In this document: positions 8,598 to 17,017 of the stretch, in pieces
Layout: each line of letters starts with the position of its first letter
How positions within the stretch are numbered: position 1 is the stretch's first letter
Assembly: GCF_000719955.1 (NCBI RefSeq)
Contig: NZ_JOII01000012.1
Span: forward strand, 91,021 to 155,020
DNA from: Streptomyces albidoflavus
Lineage (GTDB): Bacteria > Actinomycetota > Actinomycetes > Streptomycetales > Streptomycetaceae
Length of the DNA: 64,000 nt
Direction: 5' to 3'
Program-made: the position numbers and the translations under genes
The notes under the pieces: generated by a model
Seen by the model: the letters and a program-made list of their open reading frames with translations, nothing else
What the model was told of the DNA's origin: nothing
Databases searched by the model: none

Positions 8598-9755
8598 GTG
8601 GCCGGAGCGCCTGATTTCGACCTGTACCGCCTGTCCGAGGAGCACACGATGCTCCGCGAGACGGTCCGCGCGCTCGCCGAGGCGAAGATCGCCCCGCACG
8701 CCGCCGCCGTCGACGAGGAGGCCCGGTTCCCGCAGGAGGCCCTCGACGCGCTCACCGCCGCCGACCTCCACGCGGTCCACGTACCGGAGAGCTACGGCGG
8801 CGCCGGCGCCGACGCGCTCGCCACCGTCCTGGTCATCGAGGAGGTGGCCCGCGTCTGCGCCTCCTCCTCCCTGATCCCGGCCGTCAACAAGCTCGGCTCG
8901 CTCCCGGTGGTCCTCTCCGGCTCCGAGGAGCTGAAGAAGAAGTACCTGGGCCCGCTCGCCAAGGGCGACGGCATGTTCTCGTACTGCCTCTCCGAGCCCG
9001 ACGCGGGCTCCGACGCCGCCGGCATGAAGACCAAGGCCGTCCGCGACGGTGACTTCTGGGTGCTCAACGGCGTCAAGCGCTGGATCACCAACGCCGGCGT
9101 CTCCGAGTACTACACGGTGATGGCCGTCACCGACCCGGAGAAGCGCTCCAAGGGCATCAGCGCCTTCGTCGTGGAGAAGGGCGACGAGGGCGTCTCCTTC
9201 GGCGCCCCGGAGAAGAAGCTCGGCATCAAGGGCTCCCCGACCCGCGAGGTCTACTTCGACAACGTCCGCATCCCCGCCGACCGCATGATCGGCGCGGAGG
9301 GCACCGGCTTCGCCACCGCCATGAAGACCCTGGACCACACCCGCATCACCATCGCGGCCCAGGCCCTCGGCATCGCCCAGGGCGCCCTGGACTACGCCAA
9401 GGGGTACGTCCAGGAGCGCAAGCAGTTCGGCAAGCCGATCGGCGACTTCCAGGGCGTCCAGTTCATGCTGGCCGACATGGCGATGAAGCTGGAGGCGGCC
9501 CGCCAGCTCACCTACGCCGCCGCCGCCAAGTCCGAGCGCGTCGAGAACGACCTCACCTTCTTCGGCGCCGCCGCCAAGTGCTACGCCTCCGACGCCGCCA
9601 TGGAGATCACCACGGACGCCGTCCAGCTCCTCGGCGGCTACGGCTACACCCGCGACTACCCGGTCGAGCGGATGATGCGCGACGCGAAGATCACCCAGAT
9701 CTACGAGGGCACGAACCAGGTCCAGCGCATCGTGATGGCGCGCAACCTGCCGTAA
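8598..9755 (+). CDS. Acyl-CoA dehydrogenase
   Basis: 385 residues from GTG with GGGGAG upstream. All family features are present: the N-terminal helical domain, the FAD-binding stretch SYCLSEPDAGSDAAGM, WITNAGVSEYYTVMAVTD, and the C-terminal helical domain with GGYGYTRDYPVERMMRDAKI and YEGTNQVQRIVMAR, whose Glu is the catalytic base. It would carry out FAD-dependent alpha,beta-dehydrogenation of acyl-CoA in fatty-acid or branched-chain breakdown, passing electrons to ETF. Short-chain specificity is likely from the overall pattern but not provable. A strong terminator follows directly. Confidence 0.96.
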   Translation: MAGAPDFDLYRLSEEHTMLRETVRALAEAKIAPHAAAVDEEARFPQEALDALTAADLHAVHVPESYGGAGADALATVLVIEEVARVCASSSLIPAVNKLGSLPVVLSGSEELKKKYLGPLAKGDGMFSYCLSEPDAGSDAAGMKTKAVRDGDFWVLNGVKRWITNAGVSEYYTVMAVTDPEKRSKGISAFVVEKGDEGVSFGAPEKKLGIKGSPTREVYFDNVRIPADRMIGAEGTGFATAMKTLDHTRITIAAQALGIAQGALDYAKGYVQERKQFGKPIGDFQGVQFMLADMAMKLEAARQLTYAAAAKSERVENDLTFFGAAAKCYASDAAMEITTDAVQLLGGYGYTRDYPVERMMRDAKITQIYEGTNQVQRIVMARNLP

Positions 9756-9773
9756 CAGGTCCTCGCAGGAGAC

Positions 9774-9816
9774 CAAGGGAGAAGCCCCGGCCGTGCAGGC
9801 CGGGGCTTCTCCCTTG
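9774..9816. terminator. Strong terminator hairpin after acyl-CoA dehydrogenase
   Basis: A perfect 19-bp stem (CAAGGGAGAAGCCCCGGCC and complement) closes a 5-nt loop. It lies between convergent genes and can serve both. Confidence 0.92.
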
Positions 9817-9822
9817 CTCCGG

Positions 9823-10290
9823 CTACGCCACCGGGCAGCCCAGCCCGGGGCCGGCGCGGTTCGGGGAACAGGTCACCACCGCCAGGGACAGGAACGTGGG
9901 GCGCTCCAGGTAGAAGCCGTACGAGACATCGGTACCGGAGTGCAGCTGCCCGGCCGCGGCGTCCACCAGCCGGGCCAGGCGCGTGACGTCCCGTTCCCCC
10001 GCCGAAGCGAACCGGGGCGCGTACGCGGCCAGCCGCTCACCGAGCCACGAGGCGGCCTCCTTCGCCTCGCCCCAGGTGCCACGGACCAGGGAAGGGGGCT
10101 TGACGAGCCAGTACGCCGTCTCCAGCGGCGGCAGGTCACCGGCCGGGAACTCCGCCGCCACCTCGCGATACCGCTGGATCAGCTCCGGCCTGCCGCCGGC
10201 GGGCGGAGGCTCAGGATGCGGCGGCCGCCGAAGCGCCTCCTGGTCGAAACGCTCCTTCGGGCCAACCCAGAGATAGCCGTGGTGGTGCAC
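9823..10290 (-). CDS. Hypothetical protein, 155 residues
   Basis: The product is soluble-looking, with no signal peptide or membrane segment. It begins with a His-rich VHHHGYLWVG (GTG start) and contains WLVKPPSLVRGTWGEAKEAA and a C-terminal stretch with FYLERPTFLSLAVV. I do not recognise the family. Codon use looks normal for Streptomyces, so it is probably a real gene. No clear ribosome binding site lies before the GTG, so the start is uncertain. It is the first gene of the accessory stretch that follows the acyl-CoA dehydrogenase terminator, and it lies 50 bp downstream of the DUF397-like gene on the same strand, so the two may share a transcript. Confidence 0.6.
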   Translation of the reverse strand: MHHHGYLWVGPKERFDQEALRRPPHPEPPPAGGRPELIQRYREVAAEFPAGDLPPLETAYWLVKPPSLVRGTWGEAKEAASWLGERLAAYAPRFASAGERDVTRLARLVDAAAGQLHSGTDVSYGFYLERPTFLSLAVVTCSPNRAGPGLGCPVA

Positions 10291-10340
10291 CTGTCATACC
10301 CGCTCGGTGTCGTGGACCAAGTCACGGGCGCGAAGGGCGG

Positions 10341-10574
10341 TCAGGCGCCCAGCCCGAAGCGCGCGGGGTCGATCCCGGCCGCCCCCAGCTCCTCCGTGGT
10401 GAACCGCAGCGGTTTCGCGTCGGGCCGCTTGCTGTCCCCGAGCGCCCAGGCACCGTCCCCGATCCGGGCGAGCGTCACGCACGACTCGCCGTCCGGGTGC
10501 GTGTTACCCCCGCACGCCTTCACGAACAAGGCTCCGTGGATGTCGAGTGCGTACAGGTCGGTTCCGTTCTGCAT
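10341..10574 (-). CDS. DUF397-like small protein
   Basis: 77 residues from ATG 10574, chosen because AGGAAGG sits just upstream; an upstream ATG at 10643 is possible. The sequence has the DUF397 pattern: SCVTLARIGDGAWALGDSK followed by a C-terminal FTTEELGAAG helix, although the first half (TDLYALDIHGALFVKACGG) is unusual. DUF397 proteins in Streptomyces pair with XRE/DUF5753 regulators, as in the whiJ-type loci, and modulate their DNA binding. The partner here would be the XRE gene at 11365, from which it is separated by the tandem repeat at 10701. Confidence 0.7.
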   Translation of the reverse strand: MQNGTDLYALDIHGALFVKACGGNTHPDGESCVTLARIGDGAWALGDSKRPDAKPLRFTTEELGAAGIDPARFGLGA

Positions 10575-10700
10575 CTCTGCGCCTTCCTGTTCAACCGATT
10601 CCCGCCACTGCGGCAGGGGGAACTCAACGGCGTTTCGCCCCATTCAGGACGATTCAGCGCCGATGTGCCGACAGTAGGAAGCGCCGGGTTCCGCGCTCAA

Positions 10701-10720
10701 TGAACTTGCATGAACTTGCA
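10701..10720. promoter_or_regulatory. Tandem decamer, candidate operator of the XRE/DUF397 module
   Basis: TGAACTTGCA occurs twice head to tail with no spacer, about 126 bp upstream of the DUF397-like start. One repeat per helical turn on the same face suits cooperative binding by a dimeric XRE protein. The link to the regulator at 11365 is inferred from position. Confidence 0.45.
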
Positions 10721-11047
10721 CGGCAATTCATCGGCGCAACAGCCTTCTTGGCGCGGCCCCAGCAGCTCAGCGAGGCTGATGCAAGCCCGGGCAAAGGTCT
10801 CAACCTGCGAGGCGGCTTGGCGGTAGCGTTCATCGGAACCGAGCCCGACATGCACCGGGACCACTGGCCTCTCCCGTGCGGGCGCACGCGCCGAGGCCCA
10901 GGAGGTCATGTTGCAGGGGGTGGAAGCCGAGCACTGAAACTCAGGCGCCGTGCGAGGCAAGCGGCCCCGCGCACTACCCGGTACCTGACGAGGGAGGCCG
11001 GTGTCGTGATTCCGGCCGGATGATCCCGATGATCAGGGAGGCGCGTG
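10721..11047. other. Intergenic stretch with no confident gene
   Basis: About 330 bp with lower GC and mixed codon statistics in every frame. A minus-strand frame running to 10697 could encode about 87 residues, including a plausible helix reading SDERYRQAASQVETFARA, but the N-terminal part is low quality and there is no start with a good ribosome binding site. It may be a decayed gene remnant. A good Shine-Dalgarno sequence (GGAGG, 11037-11041) at the right end belongs to the next gene. Confidence 0.4.
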
Positions 11048-11350
11048 ATGCCGTCGAGTGTGCCCAGCTTCACTGAGCTGCTTGGCCAGTGCGAGCGGTC
11101 CGCCGTTCACCTGGAACTGCGTGCCTCCTGCGTCCCGACGGATCGGTTCGCGGCGTGGAAGCGCGGTGAGCGGATCGATGGGGAGGACCGCGCATCCTGG
11201 TGGCACCCCTACGACCCTTTGATCACGGACGCGGTGGTCCGGGGGTGGTTGCCCCGGCGGCGGGCTACGAGCATTGCCGTGAAGCTGTGCTCCGCCGCTT
11301 TCGAAACGGTTCGAGAGCGAGCTGTCCCGCACCTCCTGTACGAGATCTGA
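11048..11350 (+). CDS. Truncated DUF6879-like protein
   Basis: 100 residues from ATG 11048, with GGAGG 6 nt upstream. The first part (SFTELLGQCERSAVHLELR, then RFAAWKRGERID and WWHPYDPLITDAVVRGW) looks like the N-terminal half of DUF6879 proteins, which are normally about 170-190 residues. After residue 65 the similarity stops and the rest looks like out-of-frame sequence. I read it as a copy truncated by a frameshift or deletion, possibly still translated. It precedes the XRE gene by 14 nt in the same direction, the usual order for DUF6879/XRE pairs. A complete DUF6879 gene lies at 12295. Confidence 0.55.
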   Translation: MPSSVPSFTELLGQCERSAVHLELRASCVPTDRFAAWKRGERIDGEDRASWWHPYDPLITDAVVRGWLPRRRATSIAVKLCSAAFETVRERAVPHLLYEI

Positions 11351-11364
11351 CGAAGGCCTGCTCC

Positions 11365-12213
11365 ATGCACTCTCCTCCCTCATCACGCGTTCAGAAGGCC
11401 CGTGAAGAATTAGCTGGCCGACTGCGTGAGATCCGCAAGGACGCGGGGATCAGCGGCCGGGAGCTGGCTCTCAGGTGTGGCTGGTCAGAGTCGAAGTCCT
11501 CCCGGATCGAGAACGCGAAAACCCCTCCCTCCGACGCGGATGTCAGAGCCTGGTGTCGTGCATGCGCCGCCGACGAGCAGGCTGCCGACCTGATCGCCGC
11601 CAACAGGCTCCCCGCCGACGCTCATGCGCAGTGGCCGCGACTCCAGCGAAGCGGGCTGCGCCGTTTGCAGGAGTCCACCGGAGACCTGTACCAGGAAACA
11701 AGAACATTCAGGACCTACGTGTCCGACGTGATCCCCGGATTCCTCCAGACACCTGGATATGCCGCCGCCCTGCTTTCCTCCATCGCGGACTTCCGGGGGA
11801 CCCCGGACGACGTGAGCGATGCCGTTGCGGCCCGCATGAGGCGTAACGAGGTGCTGAGCAACGGTGCACGCCGGTTCTCGTTCGTCATGGAGGAGTCGGT
11901 GTTGCGATACCGGCTGTGCAGCGCGGAGACCATGGCGGCCCAGCTCGGTCACCTGCTCGGGGTCATGGATCTCCAGAACGTGGCGGTGGGGTTCATCCCG
12001 TTCTCAGCCCGGCGAGCCGTGTGGCCCATGCCCACGTTCACGATCTTCGACGACACCAGGGTGCACGCGGACACCCTGGACGCCGCAGCCACGCTCACGC
12101 AGCCCGGCCAGGTCGAGCTGTACGCGCGAGCCTTCGAGCGACTGGCGCAGGGGGCGGTGCGGGGCGCGGCGGCACGTTCCCTCGTAGCGGATGCGGTGGC
12201 CTCCCTGGCGTGA
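11365..12213 (+). CDS. XRE-family regulator with DUF5753 domain; contains a TTA codon
   Basis: 282 residues. The N-terminal helix-turn-helix (about 17-70) has LREIRKDAGISGRELALRCG then WSESKSSRIENAKTPPSDAD. The remainder is a DUF5753 domain with VIPGFLQTPGYAAALL and FVMEESVLRY. Leu16 is encoded by TTA (11410-11412), the rare codon read by the bldA tRNA in Streptomyces, so translation should depend on bldA. Codon use is less GC-biased than in neighbours, suggesting horizontal acquisition. Partners are the DUF397-like gene (10341) and the DUF6879 genes either side. The likely role is a repressor or activator in a whiJ-type switch. Confidence 0.9.
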   Translation: MHSPPSSRVQKAREELAGRLREIRKDAGISGRELALRCGWSESKSSRIENAKTPPSDADVRAWCRACAADEQAADLIAANRLPADAHAQWPRLQRSGLRRLQESTGDLYQETRTFRTYVSDVIPGFLQTPGYAAALLSSIADFRGTPDDVSDAVAARMRRNEVLSNGARRFSFVMEESVLRYRLCSAETMAAQLGHLLGVMDLQNVAVGFIPFSARRAVWPMPTFTIFDDTRVHADTLDAAATLTQPGQVELYARAFERLAQGAVRGAAARSLVADAVASLA

Positions 12214-12294
12214 GGGCCGGTATCGGAGCGTCCGTGGCCTCCTTCCCGGATGCCACGAGCAGGGCCCGCAGCGCGGCCCCGATCTGTGCTCTGT

Positions 12295-12819
12295 TCACGC
12301 CTCGTGCTCGGCCCACCATGCGGTGAACGGTTCAGCGTGGCTGAGCGCCGTGTCGCGATACCTGATGAACTCCGCCGCTCGTTCCGGGGCCGGCACGTCC
12401 GAGCCCAGATACCTCCCCGTGTCGTCGTACCTCATGACGGCCACGGACTCGGAGTCGAAGCACCAGAAGTCCGGGACGCCGGGGAGGGGGTTGGGCCTGT
12501 TCGTGACGTCGAGGATGAAGAACTCTTCGCCGCCGGTCATGTTCTTCCGGTAGCCCCAGCCGAGTTCGAATCGAAGGTATTCCGTCAGTGGGCGCGACAG
12601 AATGTGCACTCGGCGGATCCGCTTCCCGTTCTCGGTGTGGGAACGGACTTCGTCCACCCAGTCGGCGTTGTAGCCGGCGGGCTGCGGCTCCCCGGCCAGG
12701 TAGGCGTGATAGGCGTCGACGTTCCCCGACCGGCTGTAGTCGTCCAGGGTTTCCAGGCGGAACGCCTCCTGCTGGAATGAGTCGAAAAGATCGCCGAGGG
12801 AATCAGATGAGCTTTTCAC
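12295..12819 (-). CDS. DUF6879 family protein (complete)
   Basis: 174 residues from a GTG start. DUF6879 features: an N-terminal [20 protein letters not shown], the middle [20 protein letters not shown], then [20 protein letters not shown] and a C-terminal [18 protein letters not shown]. The biochemical function is unknown; these proteins occur beside XRE/DUF397 regulators in actinomycetes. Its start overlaps the small reading frame at 12803-12889 by 17 nt, so expression is likely coupled to it. It is convergent with the XRE gene. Confidence 0.85.
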   Translation of the reverse strand: MKSSSDSLGDLFDSFQQEAFRLETLDDYSRSGNVDAYHAYLAGEPQPAGYNADWVDEVRSHTENGKRIRRVHILSRPLTEYLRFELGWGYRKNMTGGEEFFILDVTNRPNPLPGVPDFWCFDSESVAVMRYDDTGRYLGSDVPAPERAAEFIRYRDTALSHAEPFTAWWAEHEA

Positions 12820-12889
12820 GCATGGCCTTCCGGAGATGTTCTGCCGGGATCTCGACCAGGGTTTCGCGGACCAGCTTGGTGGTCTTCAT
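12803..12889 (-). CDS. Small ORF of 28 codons upstream of and overlapping the DUF6879 gene
   Basis: ATG at 12889 has a purine-rich Shine-Dalgarno (GGGGAAGGGA) about 8 nt upstream. The peptide begins [18 protein letters not shown] and ends REKLI, a basic amphipathic pattern without Cys. Its TGA lies 17 nt inside the DUF6879 frame, the arrangement of a coupled leader or a partner peptide. No homology is recognised. It could be a short antitoxin-like helix or merely a leader ORF. Confidence 0.5.
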   Translation of the reverse strand: MKTTKLVRETLVEIPAEHLRKAMREKLI

Positions 12890-13134
12890 ACGGTGGTCCC
12901 TTCCCCTGCCGCAGGCTGTGCCTGGCGTCCGAGTCGATGCTCCCGATGGCCGGGGGCGCGGGTCAAGCGATCACGGTTGACGGAACGGGAAACCGGGCAG
13001 CTGGCCCTCGCCGGTCACCACGTCCGGGTACTCCCGGCGCGGCGGACGGGGGAATTCCGGCGCGCCCGGCGAGGCGGGCGGGGCTCAGGGGAACCCTCGC
13101 GTGGCCAGCACCGCGCGATCAAGGAGCCGTAGCC

Positions 13135-14775
13135 GTGACCGAGCCCGCCAACAAGGACCGTCCCTACCTGACCAACCGGCAGGGCCATCCCGTCTACGAC
13201 AACCAGAATCAGCGGACGGTGGGGGCCCGGGGGCCCGCCACGCTGGAGAACTACCAGTTCCTGGAGAAGATCAGCCACTTCGACCGGGAGCGGATCCCGG
13301 AGCGGGTGGTGCACGCGCGTGGGGTGACGACCTTCGGGTTCTTCGAGGCGTACGGGAAGTGGGGCGACGAGCCGATCAGCCGGTACACGCGGGCCAAGCT
13401 CTTCCAGGAGGCGGGGAAGCGGACCGATGTGGCCGTGCGGTTCTCGACGGTGATCGGGGGGCGGGACTCCTCCGAGGCGGCGCGGGACCCGCGCGGGTTC
13501 GCCGTGAAGTTCTACACCGAGGACGGCAACTGGGACCTCGTCGGCAACAACCTGGGGGTCTTCTTCATCCGGGACGCCATCAAGTTCCCCGACGTGATCC
13601 ACTCCCTCAAGCCCGACCCGGTCTCGCACGAGCAGAAGCCGGCCCGGATCTTCGACTTCATGTCGCAGACCCCGGAGGCCATGCACATGCTGGTCAACCT
13701 CTTCAGCCCGCGCGGCATCCCGGCCGACTACCGCCACATGCAGGGCTTCGGCGTCAACACGTACAAGTGGGTGGACGCCGAGGGCGGCACGGTGCTGGTC
13801 AAGTACCACTGGGTGCCCAAGCAGGGGGTCGCCTCGATGACCGAGGAGGACGCGGCCAACGTCCAGGCCGACGACCTCGGCCACGCCACCAAGGACCTGT
13901 ACGAGGCCATCGGGCGCGGCGACTACCCGGAGTGGGAGCTGCGGGTCCAGATGATGTCCGACGACGACCACCCCGAGCTGGACTTCGACCCGCTGGACGA
14001 CACCAAGACCTGGCCCGAGCAGGACTTCCCGCCCAGGCCGGTCGGCCGGATGGTGCTCGACCGGGTCCCCGGCAACTACTTCGCCGAGAACGAGCAGGCC
14101 GCCTTCGGCACCGGCGTCCTCGTCGACGGGCTCGACTTCTCCGACGACAAGATGCTGGTCGGCCGCACCTTCTCGTACAGCGACACCCAGCGGTACCGGG
14201 TCGGCCCGAACTACCTCCAGCTCCCGGTCAACCAGCCCAAGGCCCCCGTCGCCACCAACCAGCGCGACGGCCAGATGGCGTACGAGAACGGGCCCGACGG
14301 GGAGAACCCCGAGGTCAACTACGAGCCCTCGATCATGGGCGGGCTGCGCGAGGCCGAGTACCCGACGCGGGACGAGGAGGGCCCGGTGCTCCAGGGGCGC
14401 CTGACCCGGGCCCGCATCCCGCGCACCAACGACTACCTCCAGGCCGGTCAGCGCTTCCAGCTCATGGAGGAGTGGGAGCAGGACGACCTGGTCAAGAACT
14501 TCACCGACCTGTTCGCCCAGTGCACCCGGCCCGTCCAGGAGCGGATGATCTGGCACTGCCTGATGGCCGACAACGAGCTGGGGCTGCGGGTCGGCGAGGG
14601 CATCGGCATCGCCCCCTCCGACGTCGCCCACATGGCGCCGCTGCCCGGCCAGACCCTCACCGAGGAGGACCGCGTCCGCCTCGGCCGCCTCGGCGACAAC
14701 CCGCCCCGCGACGTCACGGGGCTGACCATGACCCACTGCGTCCCGGACAAGCACCACGTGGTGACGCGGCGCTGA
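13135..14775 (+). CDS. katA: Monofunctional haem catalase
   Basis: 546 residues from GTG, with AAGGAG 8 nt upstream. The active-site signature [15 protein letters not shown], with the catalytic His, is near residue 55. [20 protein letters not shown] and [16 protein letters not shown] (with the distal Asn) follow. The haem-ligand signature [17 protein letters not shown] holds the proximal Tyr. It splits hydrogen peroxide into water and oxygen. It sits inside the accessory island, convergent with the Ter-family gene. No catR-type regulator is adjacent. Which Streptomyces catalase paralogue it corresponds to is not certain. Confidence 0.93.
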   Translation: MTEPANKDRPYLTNRQGHPVYDNQNQRTVGARGPATLENYQFLEKISHFDRERIPERVVHARGVTTFGFFEAYGKWGDEPISRYTRAKLFQEAGKRTDVAVRFSTVIGGRDSSEAARDPRGFAVKFYTEDGNWDLVGNNLGVFFIRDAIKFPDVIHSLKPDPVSHEQKPARIFDFMSQTPEAMHMLVNLFSPRGIPADYRHMQGFGVNTYKWVDAEGGTVLVKYHWVPKQGVASMTEEDAANVQADDLGHATKDLYEAIGRGDYPEWELRVQMMSDDDHPELDFDPLDDTKTWPEQDFPPRPVGRMVLDRVPGNYFAENEQAAFGTGVLVDGLDFSDDKMLVGRTFSYSDTQRYRVGPNYLQLPVNQPKAPVATNQRDGQMAYENGPDGENPEVNYEPSIMGGLREAEYPTRDEEGPVLQGRLTRARIPRTNDYLQAGQRFQLMEEWEQDDLVKNFTDLFAQCTRPVQERMIWHCLMADNELGLRVGEGIGIAPSDVAHMAPLPGQTLTEEDRVRLGRLGDNPPRDVTGLTMTHCVPDKHHVVTRR

Positions 14776-14786
14776 GCCGGGGCGGT

Positions 14787-14823
14787 CCGGGCGGGAACCG
14801 GTCGTGTTCCGGTCCCCGCCCGG
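14787..14823. terminator. Bidirectional terminator between the catalase and the Ter-family gene
   Basis: 15-bp arms (CCGGGCGGGAACCGG and near-complement, one mismatch) close a 7-nt loop between convergent genes. Confidence 0.8.
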
Positions 14824-14848
14824 GCGAAGGGCGGGTGTCTTCCGGGCG

Positions 14849-15601
14849 TCAGCCGAGCCGGGGCGGCTTGTCCATCCGCGTCCAGGAGAGGCCGAAGCCG
14901 TACGCCTGGTCGACCAGCTGGTGGATGCCGAGTTCGGGGTGGCCGTCGAACCAGCGGACCTCGCGGCGCACGGTCAGGCCGGTGCCGTCGGACTCGGTGA
15001 GGGCCACGGCGCACCCCGCGGCGGTGGCCGGGGCGTCGTCCAGGAGAATGCGGAAGGTGCCCGCCGTGCCGCTGACCGTCACCGAGGCGCCCAGCTCCCG
15101 GAAGGAGACGGAGCCCTCGTAGAGGTAGGTGAAGAAGAGCAGGCGGCGGAAGAGGTGGTGGTGGTCGAGGTTGACCCGCAGGGTCTCCCCGTCGGCGCTG
15201 GCGCCGCTGCGGTCGTCGTGGTCGAGGGCGATGTACGGCCAGGCGTCGAGCCGGCCGAAGGCGTCGCCGAGGGCCTGCACCACCTGGAGCGTCCCGTCGG
15301 TGAACTCGGCCAGTGCGCAGAGGTCGACGTCGGCCTCGGCCCGCGCCGACCAGTTGAGGTTGACCTGGAGGAGACCGCCGCCGCCGAGCCGGGCGGCGGG
15401 CTCGGCGCGGGTGAGGCGGACCTCCTTGGCGAGGGCCGCCCGGCGGCGCCGTTCCGCGGCCTCCCGCGCCGCGTCGGCGGCGGGCGGGGGCTGCTGTTCC
15501 GCGCCCGGCGCACCCGTACGGCGCGCGGGGCTCTCCGCGCCCCCGGGGCGCAGCCTGATGGTCTTCCGTTCGCGCCCGTCGCTGCTCAACCCGGCCCCCA
15601 T
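14849..15601 (-). CDS. TerA/TerD-family stress-response protein
   Basis: 250 residues from ATG 15601. Residues 1-75 are a charged, low-complexity N-terminal region. The rest has TerD-fold features: VNLNWSARAEADVDLCALAE, YIALDHDDRSGASADGETLR with the Asp-rich metal-binding loop, and FTYLYEGSVSFRELGASVTV. This pattern is closest to TerA-type members. Ter proteins bind calcium and are linked to tellurite, oxidative and phage stress. The start faces the five-gene operon beginning at 15785, with 183 bp between, so it is probably co-regulated and part of the same system. Confidence 0.82.
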   Translation of the reverse strand: MGAGLSSDGRERKTIRLRPGGAESPARRTGAPGAEQQPPPAADAAREAAERRRRAALAKEVRLTRAEPAARLGGGGLLQVNLNWSARAEADVDLCALAEFTDGTLQVVQALGDAFGRLDAWPYIALDHDDRSGASADGETLRVNLDHHHLFRRLLFFTYLYEGSVSFRELGASVTVSGTAGTFRILLDDAPATAAGCAVALTESDGTGLTVRREVRWFDGHPELGIHQLVDQAYGFGLSWTRMDKPPRLG

Positions 15602-15784
15602 ACCGTCGTGTTGACGAAGATTCCACGACTCTGGCGGAGTGTAAGCGATCGGTGACAGCTGCACTATGCTGTGCCGTCCCGGTGGCAGAGGGGGATGTGC
15701 CGCCGGCCGGGGGAGCGGGGCGCGGACGCGCACCGCACAGCACGGGGGCGCCCCCGCGACGCGGCTGCCGGGGGGTTGCAGAGG
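15602..15784. promoter_or_regulatory. Divergent promoter region of the Ter gene and the ZorAB-like/TerY-P operon
   Basis: 183 bp. TATGCT near 15667 is a possible -10 for the rightward operon, though no good -35 is seen at the right distance. A short AT-richer part (about 15602-15665) contains TTGACG. A perfect 14-bp palindrome, CGGGGGCGCCCCCG, lies at 15743-15756 in the leader. Assignment is by eye. Confidence 0.4.
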
Positions 15785-17017
15785 ATGACCGGAGAACTGA
15801 CCGACAGCCGCAGGCTGGGCAGGTCGCTGAAGAAGCTGGCCGCCGAACCGGCGCTGGCCACCCGGCAGGCCGAACTGGAACACCTCGCGGAAGCCGTCTC
15901 CGACCAGGACGGGAACCGGCTCGACCGGTGGGCCGAGGTCGACCTGCTGCACACCTTCGTCCGCCCCGAGTCCGTCGCCGCCGCCACCCGCAGCCCCGAG
16001 GAGCACCGGGCCTGGGCCTGGCTGGAGGCCGGGCTCGGCGCCTTCGTCTTCCTGCCGCTGGTCCTCAGCTGGTACGGCCTCACCCAGGCGTCCCGCGCCT
16101 ACCAGGAGCTGGTCGCCGAACGCCCCGCCGCGGCCGCCCGCCCCTTCCTCCAGCTCTGGCAGACCGGCTTCGAGGGCCACCTGTCGGGGGTGCACACCTT
16201 CGGCTCCGTCGCGCTCGGCGCCACCGCCGTCATCGTGGTGCTGCTCGCACTCGCCCTGGTGCACGGGGCGCGCGGCGCCGCCGTGGACCGGCGCGAGGAG
16301 CGGGGCCGCCGCGCCACCGAGGACGTCCTGGGCCGCCTCACGGTGACGCTCTCCCGCACCCAGCTGTACCTCGGCGAACACCGGCGCACCTCCCCGCTGC
16401 GGTTCGCCGCCGAACTCACCGAGTCCGCCGCCACCCTGCGCCGGCTCGGCCAGGACGCGGTACGCGTCCAGACGGAGCTGGGGGCGGCCGCCGCCTCCGT
16501 GGAGACGGCGGTCCGGGGCGCGGAGACCGCCCTGAGCGCCGTCGACACCTCCGTCCGCCCCCTGGAGCGGGCCGCCGGCCAGATCGAGAAGGCCGTACGC
16601 GAGAGCGGCGACGGGATCGGGGGCGCCCTCGGCGAGGTGCGCGGCGGCCAGAAGGAGCTGCACGAGGGGATCGGCGCCGCCGCCGAACGCGTCGAGGACT
16701 CGGCGGGCGCGCTGGCGGCGGCCCAGCAGTCCTTCACCACCGGCATCGAGGTCTCCGCCGACGTCACCGCCCGGCTCCTCTCCCGGCTCGACTCCTACGC
16801 CGAACGGTCGGCGGCGGCCGACGAGGCGGCCGGGGCCGCGCTGCGGCAGCTCGCCGAGCAGACCGCGGCGCTGCGCCGCACGGCGGACCGGTTCGCAGAA
16901 CTGACCGAGGCGCTCCAGGAGTACCCGCCCGGCCCGCCGCCGGAGCCCGCCGGGCGGGAGCCCGCGAAGAAGGCGCCCGCCGCGCTGCCCGCCGGGGCGC
17001 CGGGCGACGCCCGATGA
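15785..17017 (+). CDS. MotA/ZorA-like membrane protein with long helical tail (first gene of operon)
   Basis: 410 residues from ATG 15785. Two transmembrane helices lie at about 78-98 (in WLEAGLGAFVFLPLVLSWYG) and 138-160 (in TFGSVALGATAVIVVLLAL), separated by a soluble segment. A roughly 200-residue Ala/Glu/Arg-rich helical region (about 165-375) has coiled-coil heptads, for example LRQLAEQTAALRRTADRFAE, and a Pro-rich end follows. This is the layout of a stator-like channel subunit with a cytoplasmic tail, as in ZorA of Zorya anti-phage systems. The MotA/ExbB family match is inferred from layout and the MotB-like partner, not from a strong motif; a third TM is not seen. The stop overlaps the next start (ATGA). 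Confidence 0.75.
   Translation: MTGELTDSRRLGRSLKKLAAEPALATRQAELEHLAEAVSDQDGNRLDRWAEVDLLHTFVRPESVAAATRSPEEHRAWAWLEAGLGAFVFLPLVLSWYGLTQASRAYQELVAERPAAAARPFLQLWQTGFEGHLSGVHTFGSVALGATAVIVVLLALALVHGARGAAVDRREERGRRATEDVLGRLTVTLSRTQLYLGEHRRTSPLRFAAELTESAATLRRLGQDAVRVQTELGAAAASVETAVRGAETALSAVDTSVRPLERAAGQIEKAVRESGDGIGGALGEVRGGQKELHEGIGAAAERVEDSAGALAAAQQSFTTGIEVSADVTARLLSRLDSYAERSAAADEAAGAALRQLAEQTAALRRTADRFAELTEALQEYPPGPPPEPAGREPAKKAPAALPAGAPGDAR

Noticed and set aside
10697..10960. An 87-codon minus-strand gene
   Set aside because: It overlaps the tandem operator, has no good start and only a short plausible helix; at most a remnant.
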